Assembly: GCA_002305925.1 (NCBI GenBank)
Contig: DBRL01000010.1
Coordinates: forward strand, 56,284 to 120,283
Length of the DNA stretch: 64,000 bases
Reading direction: 5' to 3'
DNA from: Candidatus Peregrinibacteria bacterium UBA1369
Lineage (GTDB): Bacteria > Patescibacteriota > Gracilibacteria > UBA1369
A program made the position numbers and the translations under genes. The notes below the pieces were generated by a model that worked only from the letters and a program-made list of their open reading frames with translations, made no database searches and was not told the origin of the DNA. Below are positions 18,498-26,800 of the stretch, piece by piece (positions within the stretch are counted from its first letter, which is position 1; the number at the start of each line of letters is the position of its first letter).

Positions 18498-20528
18498 TTA
18501 GGTGGTGCGTAGTGGGTCCACATCGATTTTTATACCATCAGGAAGGCTTTTTTGTAAGCGAAAATTGTCCAGAAATCCCTGTGGGGACTGGCCGGTCAAA
18601 AGGATTTGCCAGCGATGACGGTTTTTCAATTTGGGGATCAAGGCGGGATAGCTGTTGATCTCGGCTACCTGGTCTATTTGGCCGTTGCGATATCCATCCA
18701 GATCTTCCAGCAGCAGTGATGCCCTTAGTCGGGCCTGTTCCGCGCTGGACGCTTCCACGGTTATTTTCAGCATGCTGCGGAAGGGGGGGAGCTGGTTTTC
18801 ACGGCGGTGGCGGATTTCACGGTTGTAAAAAAAGGTGAAGTCCTGGGCCGCCGTGCTGGTGAGGGCATAATGCTCCGGCAGGTAGGTCTGAATGATTACT
18901 TCTCCCGGCTTTTCCCTGCCCGAGCGGCCGGATACCTGAGTCAGCAGTTGGAAAGTCTTTTCCGCCGAGCGGAAATCGGGGATGCCCAGTCCCGTGTCGG
19001 CCAGCACTATGCCCACCAGTGTCACTCCCGGTAAATGCAGTCCTTTCCCGATCATTTGCGTTCCGATCAGCACATCTGCCTGGCCCCGCCGGAACAGGTC
19101 ATAGATTTCCCGAAAACCGTCCTTCAGGCCGGTGGTGTCGCGGTCGGCGCGCAGAATGCGCGCCTGTGGCAGCAGTTTATGTAACTCCTCCTCGATTTTT
19201 TGAGTGCCAAGGCCAATTTGTCTGATCAGATGGCTGCCGCAGTTTTTGCATGTGGCCGGTAATGGGAAAATTAGACCGCAGTGGTGGCAGATCAGACGTT
19301 GTGAGGGCAGAACCGTGTTTTCCACTGTTCTGTGCGAATGATAGGTAAGGGCGACGGAACAGTCGGGACATTGTTCAATGAAACCACAGTCGCGGCAGAG
19401 TACTGCCGAGGCCGCGCCGCGCCGGTTCAAAAAAAGTATGGCTTGTTCTTTTTTGGCCAGGGTTTCAGACAGTTTTTCGGCCAGCAACTCGCTGAAAATA
19501 CTGAAGTTGCGTTTGCGCAGTTCTTCACGCATGTCGACGATTTGCAGTTGCGGCAGTGATCCCTGCCGGCCATTGGTTTGGGGAACGCGGCTGTTCATTT
19601 CCACGAGCAGATAATGACCTTCCTGAGCCAGGTAATAACTCTCCACGGAAGGTGTGGCCGAGCCGAGAATCACCTGAACGGGGGGCGTGGTGAGGTGGCC
19701 GATTTGCAGGGCGATTTCGCGGGCGTGGTAGCGGGGGGCCTGGTCCTGTTTGTAGGAATCCTCATGTTCTTCGTCAATAATAATGGTGCCCAGTTTCCTG
19801 AATGGAGCAAAGACTGCTGAACGTGAACCGACAATGATCTGATGCAGGCCGCGGGCTATATTGGTCAGCTGCGTCAATTTTTCCGAGGGAGTTAGTCTGG
19901 AGTGAATTACGGCGATATTGTTTCCGAATTGTTGTCGGAAATTTCTAACTGTTTGAGGGGTGAGGGAAATTTCCGGCACGAGAATGAGCGTTTGCAGGCC
20001 GCGGGAAATATTGGCGGTAGTAAGACGCCGATAAATTTCGGTTTTTCCCGATGAGGTGATTCCGTGCAGCAGAATGGTGCGATCGGGGTTGTCCAGGATT
20101 GTTAGTAGAGCCTTTTGTTGAGTGTCGGTGAGTTGGTGCGGGGAAGGCAGGTTTTGATCGGTTCCGGGTGGAGCGGTGATTGATTTGGTTCTTTTGCGCG
20201 TAAAAACATTGGTTGGGAAAAATAGCTTCAGGCATTTGTGAAGCGGCGTGAAATGCTGCCGGCTGACATAGTCGAGCAATTTCAGCTGCCAGGGGGCCAG
20301 GGTGTAGAAATCTTCAACAATGGCCGTGATCGGGCGGGTGGAAAAGGCTGGGATATGGTCGTGAAGAGCATAGACCATGCCGCGGGAAACTTTCTTTCTG
20401 AGCGGTATTTCCACCAGCATGCCGGTGCTGATTTTGTCGTGTAATGAATCCGGGACCAGATAGGTCAGGGTTTCCTGGCTGCCGCTGATTTTTCTGGGCA
20501 GAAGAATTTCGGCGTAGAGTGCGGCCAT
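18498..20528 (-). CDS. priA: Primosomal protein N' (replication restart helicase PriA)
   Basis: PriA reloads the replisome at stalled forks. The start is set at 20528, where the protein begins MAALYAEILLPRKISG; the frame remains open further upstream, but that part overlaps the preceding gene in another frame and is not protein-like. Features in order: the 3'-DNA-binding domain (LTYLVPDSLHDKISTGMLVE), Walker A HGITSSGKTEIYRR, the DEEHEDSYKQ box, the motif GSATPSVESYY, the zinc-binding cysteines (CRDCGFIEQCPDC and CHHCGLIFPLPATCKNC), and helicase motifs V/VI with IGTQMIGKGLHLPGVTLVG and QVSGRSGREKPGEV. It has 677 residues. It lies 10 nt downstream of a small His/Cys-rich gene and 12 nt upstream of trpS. 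Confidence 0.94.
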   Translation of the reverse strand: MAALYAEILLPRKISGSQETLTYLVPDSLHDKISTGMLVEIPLRKKVSRGMVYALHDHIPAFSTRPITAIVEDFYTLAPWQLKLLDYVSRQHFTPLHKCLKLFFPTNVFTRKRTKSITAPPGTDQNLPSPHQLTDTQQKALLTILDNPDRTILLHGITSSGKTEIYRRLTTANISRGLQTLILVPEISLTPQTVRNFRQQFGNNIAVIHSRLTPSEKLTQLTNIARGLHQIIVGSRSAVFAPFRKLGTIIIDEEHEDSYKQDQAPRYHAREIALQIGHLTTPPVQVILGSATPSVESYYLAQEGHYLLVEMNSRVPQTNGRQGSLPQLQIVDMREELRKRNFSIFSELLAEKLSETLAKKEQAILFLNRRGAASAVLCRDCGFIEQCPDCSVALTYHSHRTVENTVLPSQRLICHHCGLIFPLPATCKNCGSHLIRQIGLGTQKIEEELHKLLPQARILRADRDTTGLKDGFREIYDLFRRGQADVLIGTQMIGKGLHLPGVTLVGIVLADTGLGIPDFRSAEKTFQLLTQVSGRSGREKPGEVIIQTYLPEHYALTSTAAQDFTFFYNREIRHRRENQLPPFRSMLKITVEASSAEQARLRASLLLEDLDGYRNGQIDQVAEINSYPALIPKLKNRHRWQILLTGQSPQGFLDNFRLQKSLPDGIKIDVDPLRTT

Positions 20529-20538
20529 ATGACGGGCA

Positions 20539-20943
20539 TTATTGGCGGTTGATAATTGCTTCCAGTTCAAGGCAGACGGTGTTGATGTCTGTCTCCGAGT
20601 CAGCCAAAAACAATTCCAGTGTCGTACTGTGCAGGGCGGGAGAGAGCAGCCCCAGTGGGTGCAATTCTTCCAGATAGGGACGTATTTCCGGAAAGGTGTG
20701 GAGCAGATCGGCGACAACCATGTCACCATAGACCGAAAATTTTTCTTCCGGACGGACCTGTACTGCGGTGATGTTTTCGCTTCCGCCGATTTTTTGCCGC
20801 AGGGACTGAATTTTTTCCGAAATCGGTGGGGCTTCCTCACCCAGACAGCATTGAAAAAACTGCAACAGGTTTTTCGGATTGTTTCCGTGCTGACAATGGT
20901 CTTTGTGGTCGCAGCCGCCGTGCTGATGGTGAATTTGATTCAT
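20539..20943 (-). CDS. Small protein: His/Cys-rich N-terminus plus DUF1858-like domain
   Basis: 134 residues. The first 16 hold six His and two Cys (HHQHGGCDHKDHCQHG), a likely metal-binding tail. Residues 65-134 resemble the DUF1858/ScdA-N helical domain (GDMVVADLLHTFPEIRPYL, then a turn, then NTVCLELEAII). The paired cysteines usual in that domain are missing. No signal peptide is present, so it is probably cytoplasmic. The best -10 box (20950-20955) ends only 7 nt before the ATG, so the transcript may be leaderless. It heads the priA-trpS-pyrG-lgt operon. The function is unknown; a metal- or redox-sensing role is only a guess. Confidence 0.7.
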   Translation of the reverse strand: MNQIHHQHGGCDHKDHCQHGNNPKNLLQFFQCCLGEEAPPISEKIQSLRQKIGGSENITAVQVRPEEKFSVYGDMVVADLLHTFPEIRPYLEELHPLGLLSPALHSTTLELFLADSETDINTVCLELEAIINRQ

Positions 20944-20949
20944 GCCCGG

Positions 20950-20955
20950 ATTTTA
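20950..20955 (-). promoter_or_regulatory. Extended -10 box of the priA operon, probably leaderless
   Basis: On the minus strand this reads TGC-TAAAAT, an extended -10 element. No good -35 box is seen at 17 nt. Transcription would begin at or within a base of the A of the ATG at 20943, which gives an mRNA without a 5' leader. Confidence 0.45.
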
Positions 20956-21007
20956 GCATGAAAATCTGACAAAAATATTAACTAAACAGCCATTTTGGGC
21001 AACGGGC

Positions 21008-21036
21008 TTGACTACTGGTGCAAAATATCGTATTAT
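21008..21036 (+). promoter_or_regulatory. Sigma-70-type promoter of the 21059-tlyA pair
   Basis: TTGACT (21008-21013), a 17-nt spacer and TATTAT (21031-21036). Transcription should start near 21043, about 16 nt before the ATG at 21059. The TTG that could be read as an upstream start codon at 21008 is in fact the -35 box. Confidence 0.75.
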
Positions 21037-21058
21037 CCGTTCTCGTTTGCTTTTGGCA

Positions 21059-21532
21059 ATGAATAAATATTCTTATTTCGAGGAAAAACAGGCCATGCGG
21101 CTGGAGCTTGACGAAATGCTGCAAAAGAACGGCGATGCCGTGCTGGAATATTATTTGTCCAACGGTTTTGAGGCTTTGGTTACAGGACTAAACTTATTTG
21201 ATGATGGGTTGCGCCGTGCGGTATTTGATTATCTGATGCTGGAACGTCGTGCTCTGTTGGAATGTTTGCGCCGCAACAAGGCTTTTTTTATGCAAATCAT
21301 TTCCGAGGGACGCGGACATTCTATACGGCCGATGTTGGGCCTGAGGAGTCGAAAATATAATGCTCTCTGGCGCGAGGCTCTGGACCTTTTGGCTTTGTAT
21401 TTTGTTGAGAAAAAAGTCATTGAAAAAATGACCAACTTTGAGTTGGAAAAATTTTTCAGTGAAAGTATCTTTGGGAAGCAAAAACAGCCTAATTCCCAGG
21501 AAAATGACGACGGTAAAACACGAAAGGCTTGA
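21059..21532 (+). CDS. Hypothetical helical protein, 157 aa
   Basis: A 157-residue soluble protein starting MNKYSYFEEKQAMRLELD. It is mostly alpha-helical, rich in Leu, Glu, Arg and Phe, with no membrane segment or known motif. The start at 21059 is chosen because a strong promoter lies immediately upstream, and the longer frame from a TTG at 21008 would include the promoter itself. Its last 29 nt overlap the start of tlyA, so translation is probably coupled. The function is unknown. Confidence 0.75.
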   Translation: MNKYSYFEEKQAMRLELDEMLQKNGDAVLEYYLSNGFEALVTGLNLFDDGLRRAVFDYLMLERRALLECLRRNKAFFMQIISEGRGHSIRPMLGLRSRKYNALWREALDLLALYFVEKKVIEKMTNFELEKFFSESIFGKQKQPNSQENDDGKTRKA

Positions 21533-22244
21533 TCATTATCTGGTCCGGACAGGCAGCTTTCGTAGTCGTGACCGTTCCAAGGAGGCTATTTTGCGCGGTA
21601 ATGTTCGGGTCAATGGTATGGTGCAACGCAAACCGTCTTTTTTGCTGGAAGAGAATTCTGTTGTTGAATTATTGGTTGTCGATTCGCCATATGTTAGCAG
21701 ATCCGCATTGAAATTGCGCGCTGCGCTGGATCAATTTAGAGTTCCGGTACAGGGGGCGGTAGCCCTGGATATCGGTGTGGCCACGGGAGGTTTCAGCCAG
21801 TTGTTGCTGGAGCGCGGCGCAAGAATGGTTTATGGGATTGATGTTGGTAACGGACAGGTGGCCGCCGAGCTGCTCCATGATCGACGTTTTGTTTTTCGTA
21901 ACAATACTGATGCTCGAGATCTGCGGTTGGCAGATTTTTCGGAACCGCCGGATTTGATTGTGGTTGATGTGTCGTTTATTTCCATTGAAGCTCTTTTGCC
22001 CGCTCTCTCAGCTTTGACCGGCAGGGAAACCATTTTACTTGTTTTGCTGAAGCCGCAATATGAGTTGGGGCCCGGTTCTTTACGGAAGCTGAAGGATCTT
22101 ACTTTGGTAAAAAAACGGCTGTTGGCTATTGAAAATGCTTTTGCCGCACAGGGATTGAAGCTGACAGAAAAAATGCCATCTCCCCTAAAGGGCAAGGAGG
22201 GTACCCAGGAGTATCTCTGGCTGTTCCGTCGCCGAATCAGCTGA
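21504..22244 (+). CDS. tlyA: TlyA family rRNA (cytidine-2'-O)-methyltransferase
   Basis: The protein begins MTTVKHERLDHYLVRTGSF. An S4 RNA-binding domain covers residues 1-60 (RSKEAILRGNVRVNG). An FtsJ-like SAM methyltransferase domain follows, with ALDIGVATGGFSQLLLERGA (SAM site), YGIDVGNGQ, DLIVVDVSFISIEALLPAL (the KDK-type core Asp) and LVLLKPQYELG. TlyA-family enzymes 2'-O-methylate cytidines in 16S and 23S rRNA; older annotations call them hemolysin A. The ATG at 21504 follows an AGGA ribosome site. The start lies inside the previous gene, and the stop TGA sits in the palindrome TCAGCTGA shared with the convergent gene at 22237. Confidence 0.88.
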   Translation: MTTVKHERLDHYLVRTGSFRSRDRSKEAILRGNVRVNGMVQRKPSFLLEENSVVELLVVDSPYVSRSALKLRAALDQFRVPVQGAVALDIGVATGGFSQLLLERGARMVYGIDVGNGQVAAELLHDRRFVFRNNTDARDLRLADFSEPPDLIVVDVSFISIEALLPALSALTGRETILLVLLKPQYELGPGSLRKLKDLTLVKKRLLAIENAFAAQGLKLTEKMPSPLKGKEGTQEYLWLFRRRIS

Positions 22245-22542
22245 AACTTTTGACGATGAAGAAATGATCTTCCTGTTTACCGTCAACATCTACCAGATGG
22301 ATGCGGTAGGCGATTTTTCCCTCGGGAAGGTATTTGTAAAAAGCAACATCAACCACCTTGGTATCCGTACCGAGTCGTTCAAAGTTGAGGTGATTGTCAC
22401 TGTCCTCGCGTTCACTTCGTTCAAAGGCATCATAGCCCTGACGGTCAATTTCATCGAAGAGCGGGCTGGCAGACATATAATAGGATTTTAGTTGTTTCCA
22501 GTAGTCGGCCAGCGTTTCGGCCTGAACATATTCTCCAGCCAT
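22237..22542 (-). CDS. Hypothetical protein, 101 aa
   Basis: A small acidic protein without signal peptide or membrane segment. The N-terminal half is helical and rich in Tyr, Glu and Ser (LADYWKQLKSYYMSASPLFD). The C-terminal half appears to be beta-strands (VVDVAFYKYLPEGKIAYRIH, DHFFIVKSF). No family is recognised. It has a good promoter (22573-22601) that shares its -35 sequence with the divergent RDD gene promoter. Its 3' end overlaps tlyA by 8 bp. Confidence 0.7.
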   Translation of the reverse strand: MAGEYVQAETLADYWKQLKSYYMSASPLFDEIDRQGYDAFERSEREDSDNHLNFERLGTDTKVVDVAFYKYLPEGKIAYRIHLVDVDGKQEDHFFIVKSFS

Positions 22543-22572
22543 GTGTCGTATGATAAGGTTTCTCTAGCGCAT

Positions 22573-22601
22573 AATATACACTGCTTCGCCGCTGATGACA
22601 A
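22573..22601 (-). promoter_or_regulatory. Promoter of the 22237-22542 gene
   Basis: On the minus strand: TTGTCA (22601-22596), a 17-nt spacer and TATATT (22578-22573). The expected start is about 24 nt before the ATG at 22542. Its -35 box covers the same base pairs as the -35 box of the divergent promoter at 22595-22623. Confidence 0.65.
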
Positions 22602-22623
22602 TTTTGGCTTAATTTGTTATGCT
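22595..22623 (+). promoter_or_regulatory. Promoter of the RDD gene
   Basis: ATGACA (22595-22600), a 17-nt spacer and TATGCT (22618-22623). The start is expected near 22630, leaving a leader of about 23 nt without a Shine-Dalgarno sequence before the ATG at 22653. Confidence 0.6.
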
Positions 22624-22652
22624 GGCGCCGCTGATTATTTAATACAAACAAT

Positions 22653-23114
22653 ATGACTGACGGTATTCGGGTAACCACCCATAATTTCCATTATGCTCCC
22701 TGGTATCTGCGAATGGCTTCTATAGGGATTGATTTGGCAATAGTTTGGCTGGTGGTGCTGCTTTTGATTCCGGGCTCATTCCGCTTTTCCAGTTTGATTG
22801 CCGGCGGACATTACAATGAGCTGATTTCTTTTTTCGGTTCTTTTGATGGAATCTGGTTTTGGCTACTACCAGTCATTTATATGCTGATTTTCTGGGCTGT
22901 GCTTTCCCGAACTCCCGGTATGATGCTGATGAAAATAAAAATTGCCAATTATGAGGGAGGGAATATATCCATACTGCAGGCCTTGTTGAGGGTTTTTGCC
23001 TGGATAATGGCTGCTATTCCTTTGCTAATTGGTTTTATTCCGGTTTTTTTCAGCAAGAAACGTCAGGGTTTGCATGATCGTCTGGTGAAAACTATAGTTA
23101 TTCGTAAAAGGTAA
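22653..23114 (+). CDS. RDD family membrane protein
   Basis: 153 residues with three to four membrane helices. The first (APWYLRMASIGIDLAIVWLV) carries the Arg and Asp that name the family. The C-terminal part holds SILQALLRVFAWIMAAIPLL and the conserved ending KKRQGLHDRLVKTIVIRK. RDD proteins are small inner-membrane proteins of mostly unknown role; some have been linked to ion transport. It is a single-gene unit: its own promoter lies upstream (22595-22623) and a strong terminator follows at 23136-23166. Confidence 0.85.
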   Translation: MTDGIRVTTHNFHYAPWYLRMASIGIDLAIVWLVVLLLIPGSFRFSSLIAGGHYNELISFFGSFDGIWFWLLPVIYMLIFWAVLSRTPGMMLMKIKIANYEGGNISILQALLRVFAWIMAAIPLLIGFIPVFFSKKRQGLHDRLVKTIVIRKR

Positions 23115-23135
23115 ACCGGCCAGTGGACGGTTTTA

Positions 23136-23166
23136 GCCGCCCCCGCTTGGCGGGGGCGGCTTTTTT
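23136..23166 (+). terminator. Rho-independent terminator of the RDD gene
   Basis: A perfect 11-bp GC-rich stem (GCCGCCCCCGC / GCGGGGGCGGC) with a TTG loop, followed directly by six T residues. It lies 22 nt after the RDD stop codon. Confidence 0.92.
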
Positions 23167-23167
23167 G

Positions 23168-23176
23168 TGCTATAAT
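23168..23176 (+). promoter_or_regulatory. Extended -10 promoter of the 23200 gene
   Basis: TGC-TATAAT at 23168-23176, directly after the terminator T-tract. No convincing -35 is possible because that position lies in the terminator stem. The start codon is 24 nt downstream and no Shine-Dalgarno sequence is visible. Confidence 0.6.
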
Positions 23177-23199
23177 GTATTGATTTAGCAAAAACAAAT

Positions 23200-23592
23200 A
23201 TGAATAACAGACAGAAATCAGCTTTATTGGCCATTCCGGTCTTACTGGCGGGTGTGGCGGTTTTTTTACTGGGCATGGTAACCAGTGGCGGTTGGCAGAA
23301 CACTCTGCAGGCTTTCACTTTGCACAGTGCCTTTCTGGCAGATGCTACAGACGGAAGCGCTCCGCCCGACTATCGATTTATCATGAATCATGCCGAAGAA
23401 AAAAAAGAGGATGTCAAAGAAGAAATTGTCATGCCCAACGTTCTCAAGGAGCCGACTGAGCATCGATGTGGTGTTCTAATCAAACGCCTGGAGGAGGAAG
23501 GTAGGCAATTCAAAAAGTTTGATATTGCTTATATGATGGTTTGTTATGAACATTATCCGGAATTGTTTAAGGATTTCTTCAAGAAACTGTAA
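23200..23592 (+). CDS. Small membrane-anchored hypothetical protein
   Basis: 130 residues. An N-terminal hydrophobic segment (about residues 8-29, LLAIPVLLAGVAVFLLGMV) is an anchor or uncleaved signal. A polar stretch with EEKKEDVKEEIVMPN follows, then a helical C-terminal half (GVLIKRLEEEGRQFKKFD, HYPELFKDFFKKL). Two cysteines (in EHRCGV and MMVCYEHY) could pair outside the membrane. I do not recognise a family. It has its own -10 box upstream and a terminator downstream, so it is a monocistronic unit. Confidence 0.7.
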   Translation: MNNRQKSALLAIPVLLAGVAVFLLGMVTSGGWQNTLQAFTLHSAFLADATDGSAPPDYRFIMNHAEEKKEDVKEEIVMPNVLKEPTEHRCGVLIKRLEEEGRQFKKFDIAYMMVCYEHYPELFKDFFKKL

Positions 23593-23609
23593 AAGGTAGA
23601 TCAAATCAT

Positions 23610-23637
23610 AAAAAAAGCTCCAGGCGGAGCTTTTTTT
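23610..23637. terminator. Bidirectional rho-independent terminator
   Basis: The symmetric sequence AAAAAAAGCTCC-AGGC-GGAGCTTTTTTT forms a 12-bp stem with T-tracts on both strands. It ends the rightward gene at 23592 and the leftward tRNA-Arg, whose CCA end is 2 nt away. Confidence 0.9.
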
Positions 23638-23639
23638 AT

Positions 23640-23716
23640 TGGTGCGCCAGGAGGGGATCGAACCCCCGACCCTCGGTTCCGAAGACCGATGCTCTAATCC
23701 ACTGAGCTACTGGCGC
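23640..23716 (-). tRNA. tRNA-Arg (UCG)
   Basis: Read on the minus strand, a full cloverleaf is seen. The 7-bp acceptor is GCGCCAG/CTGGCGC, the D-stem is GCTC/GAGC, and the anticodon stem TCGGT/ACCGA encloses loop CTTCGGA (anticodon TCG). The T-arm is GGGGG-TTCGATC-CCCTC with one G-U pair. The discriminator is A and CCA is encoded (77 nt in all). It reads CGA codons, and with inosine or wobble perhaps others. Confidence 0.96.
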
Positions 23717-23760
23717 TTTTGAGGTTTAGCCGGCAGGTGCAAACCGAAAGAAGATTGGTG

Positions 23761-23801
23761 TAGAAATTCCCCTGGCGGTTGTTAATGACCGGACAGGGGA
23801 A
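23761..23801 (-). terminator. Probable terminator of secDF
   Basis: An inverted repeat TTCCCCTG (23767-23774) / CAGGGGAA (23794-23801), with CGGT/ACCG pairing inside the loop. On the minus strand it is followed by TTTCTA. It lies between the secDF stop and tRNA-Arg. The T-tract is weak, so the call is moderate. Confidence 0.5.
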
Positions 23802-23832
23802 TACTAGGTGAAAAGAGTATTTTTGTCACTCT

Positions 23833-26800
23833 TTATTTTTTCTCGCGATGTCGCCAGTTGTACCAGTCGACCAGCAGCGGTGAGGCAATGAAAATAGAGG
23901 AGTAGGTACCGATGACGATACCGATCAGCAGGGCCAGGTTGAAGCCGCGGATGGATTCGCCGCCCAGCAGGGCCAGCGTGAAGATTGTCAGGGCGGTGGT
24001 GAGGGAGGTGTTAATGGAGCGGGCCAGGGTTTCGTTGACCGCCTCGTTGGTCAGGTCTTCCAAGGTTTTGTCCTTATGGGGGACTTTTAATTTCTCACGC
24101 AATCTGTCCAACACGACAATGGTGTCATGTACGGTGAAGCCCATAATGGTCAGAACAGCGGTTATAAAGAGAGCATCTACTTCCAGGCCGATAAATGCTC
24201 CCAATACTACATAGATACCCAGGAGGATGATCACGTCGTGCAACAGGGCGACAATCGCTGCCGCGCCGAACTTCCATTTGCCGATGGAGGCGGGAACACG
24301 GCGGAAAGCAAAAGCGATATAGACTATGATGGCCAGGGCGGCAAAGAGGATTGCCAGGAAAGCACGATAACGCAGACTTTCTCCGATGGTCGGACCGACA
24401 GACTGGAATCTGGTCTCTTCGATGTTGCCGTAGCGGTCGCGCAGTTTTTGCAACAGCAGGTCGTGATCGTCGGCTGAGATGTCACGGGATTTGACCAGCA
24501 GGTTGTTGCCGGAGGTGACTACGGTAACGGTGCCGAGATCCATTTGGCCCTTCATGGCGGTCAGTTCAACCGGTGCGGATGAGGCTTCCGGTGCGCTCTC
24601 GCCGCCTTCAGAAGGAACGGAGGTGGTTACCGTGATGCCGGAGGGGAGTCCGGGCAAACGGTCTTTGTTCAACTCGCTCTCAATTTCTTTGATGGTCTGG
24701 CGCAGTTCTTCGGTGCCAATGGTTTTTTCGAATTTCAACTCCATCAGGGAGCCTCCGGAGAAGTCCAGGCTGGGTTTAAGTCCTACCGTGAACAGGGCTG
24801 CAACAGAGGCCAGCAGGACTGCTGCAGAGATGGCATAATAGGTCTTTCTTTTGGGAGTGATTTGATAGAGTTTTGTTTTTACCTGTTTGGGGCGTCCAAA
24901 GGAATTTGGGCGGTTGCCAAGCTTGCTGCGCAGGAAAGTGTCCAGCAGGACACGGGTCACGGTGATGGCGCTGAACATGGAAACCAGGATACCGGCGGCC
25001 AGATTGAAGGCAAAACCCTGGATGATTGAGCTGCCGAAATAGAAAAGGATGGCGCAGGTGATCAGAGACGAGAAATTTGAGTCCTTGATTGAGCTCCAGG
25101 CCCGGTCAAAGCCTACGGAAACTGCTGATTCAACCGGTCTGCCGTCGCGCAGTTCCTCTTTGACTCTTTCAAAGATGAGGATGTTGGCGTCCACGGCCAT
25201 GCCGATGGAAAGGATTACACCTGCTACGCCGGCCAGGGTCAGTACCACCGGGGTGGCCAGTAGGAAGGAGAGGAAAAAGAGCACAAAAACGGAAAGGATC
25301 AGGGCGATCAGTTTTTCGGGACCGGATTCTTTACTGTTTAAAATTCTATAGATCAGATAGGCGAAAACGCCGATGGCTACTACCAGAGCCACAGGCATTG
25401 GCAGGGCGGATTTGATCAGGAAGAGCAGCAGACCGGTGTAGAAGAAGAGGGCAATCGTGGCCAGCAGACCGGCCCAGCCGTAGTAGATGATCAGGAACAG
25501 GGCGACCAGTGCCAGACCGATCAGGCCGGCCCAGAGGCTTTTCATTAGGGCTTCCTGACCAAGTGAGGCACCGATATTGTACTGTCCGACCAGCAGAACC
25601 GGGGCGGGAATGGCGCCGGTGTTGAGGTCGCGGGCCAGTTCCTCGGCCTCCTTGACGCTAAAGCGGCCGGTGATGATGGCTTGGCCGCCGGCGATTTTTT
25701 CATTGACGTTGGGAGCGGAGATCAGGTTGCCGCCGACGAAGATGGCCAGGGGTTTGTTGACGTTTCGTTCGGTGATTTCCTCAAACATTTTGGCCCCTTC
25801 AGGATTAAAGGTGATGGTGACATGCGGTTGATAGAGCTGATCGAACTCAATGTTGGCGCGATGGAAGTATTGTCCGTCCAGACCGGTGGCTACCCACATG
25901 TCGTCGGTACTGTTGTAGAAAAGTCTGGCGATTTTGACCTGGTCGGCTTTGACGGTGGTGCTGGTGGCGTCCTTGATTTCCAGGGCTTTGATGATGTGGA
26001 AGCCAAAAGGGGATTTGGTAACTGCGCTCAGTTCGCCCACGCTGGTCAGCCCCAGGGCGGCGGTTTTATATTCCTGGGCGTAATTGGCCTTGTCGAATAT
26101 AAAGTCCTCGATCACTCCGCCCTTATCTTTGTTGGAGGGATCGTCGGAATATTCTTTGGCCAGGTTATCAAAACTGTTTCCTTCACCACCGGCCTGCAGT
26201 TTGCCGAGCGCCTCTTCAGCGCGGGTCTTGGCATCTTCCTCGCTGCGTGTGATTTCCTCGCCCGCTCCGGAGGCTCCCTTGAAAGATACCAGAATATGGG
26301 CGGTTTTGACTTTGCGCGGTTCTTCCAGAGGCTTATCAATGGTCTGTTTTTCCAGGAGCTTGATGATATTATAGCCGGAAAGTTGTACCAGATTGCCGCT
26401 GGCCGCATCCAGCTGATATTCACCACTGGTTTCGATCAGACTTTCGGTGATTTGGCCGGGTTCCAGTTTGACGGCGGCGGCACCGATGCCTTCAGGCAAC
26501 TGGTCTTCAAATAACCATTCCGGGGTTTCGTTGTAGGTGACTTTACCGGGGTTGCTTTGGGCTTCACCTTCGCCAAATATTTTGAAATCGGCGGTGTTTT
26601 TGGCTTTTTCCAGGCCGGCTTCAGCCTGTTCCTTGATCTTGGCGGCATAGGATGGATCGGGTTCGGTGCGTTGTTCCTTGAATTCCAGCTGAATGGTTTT
26701 TCCCACTGTTTTCTTGGCTTCATCCAGGTCTTTGATACCGGCCAGTTCTACGATAATGTGGCTTTCATCACCAACCTGGGATGAATAAATGTTTGGTTCG

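Noticed and set aside
18498..20840. A longer PriA reading frame reaching to 20840
   Set aside because: The extra N-terminal part is not protein-like (Arg/Trp/Cys-rich, no family match) and overlaps the real 134-residue gene at 20539-20943 in another frame; PriA homology starts at MAALYAE (20528).
21008..21058. TTG start for the protein at 21059
   Set aside because: The TTG is the first base triplet of a near-perfect -35 box (TTGACT-N17-TATTAT).
26084..26514. Open reading frames on the plus strand opposite secDF
   Set aside because: They are antisense shadows of a conserved long gene with no start signal and no recognisable protein features.
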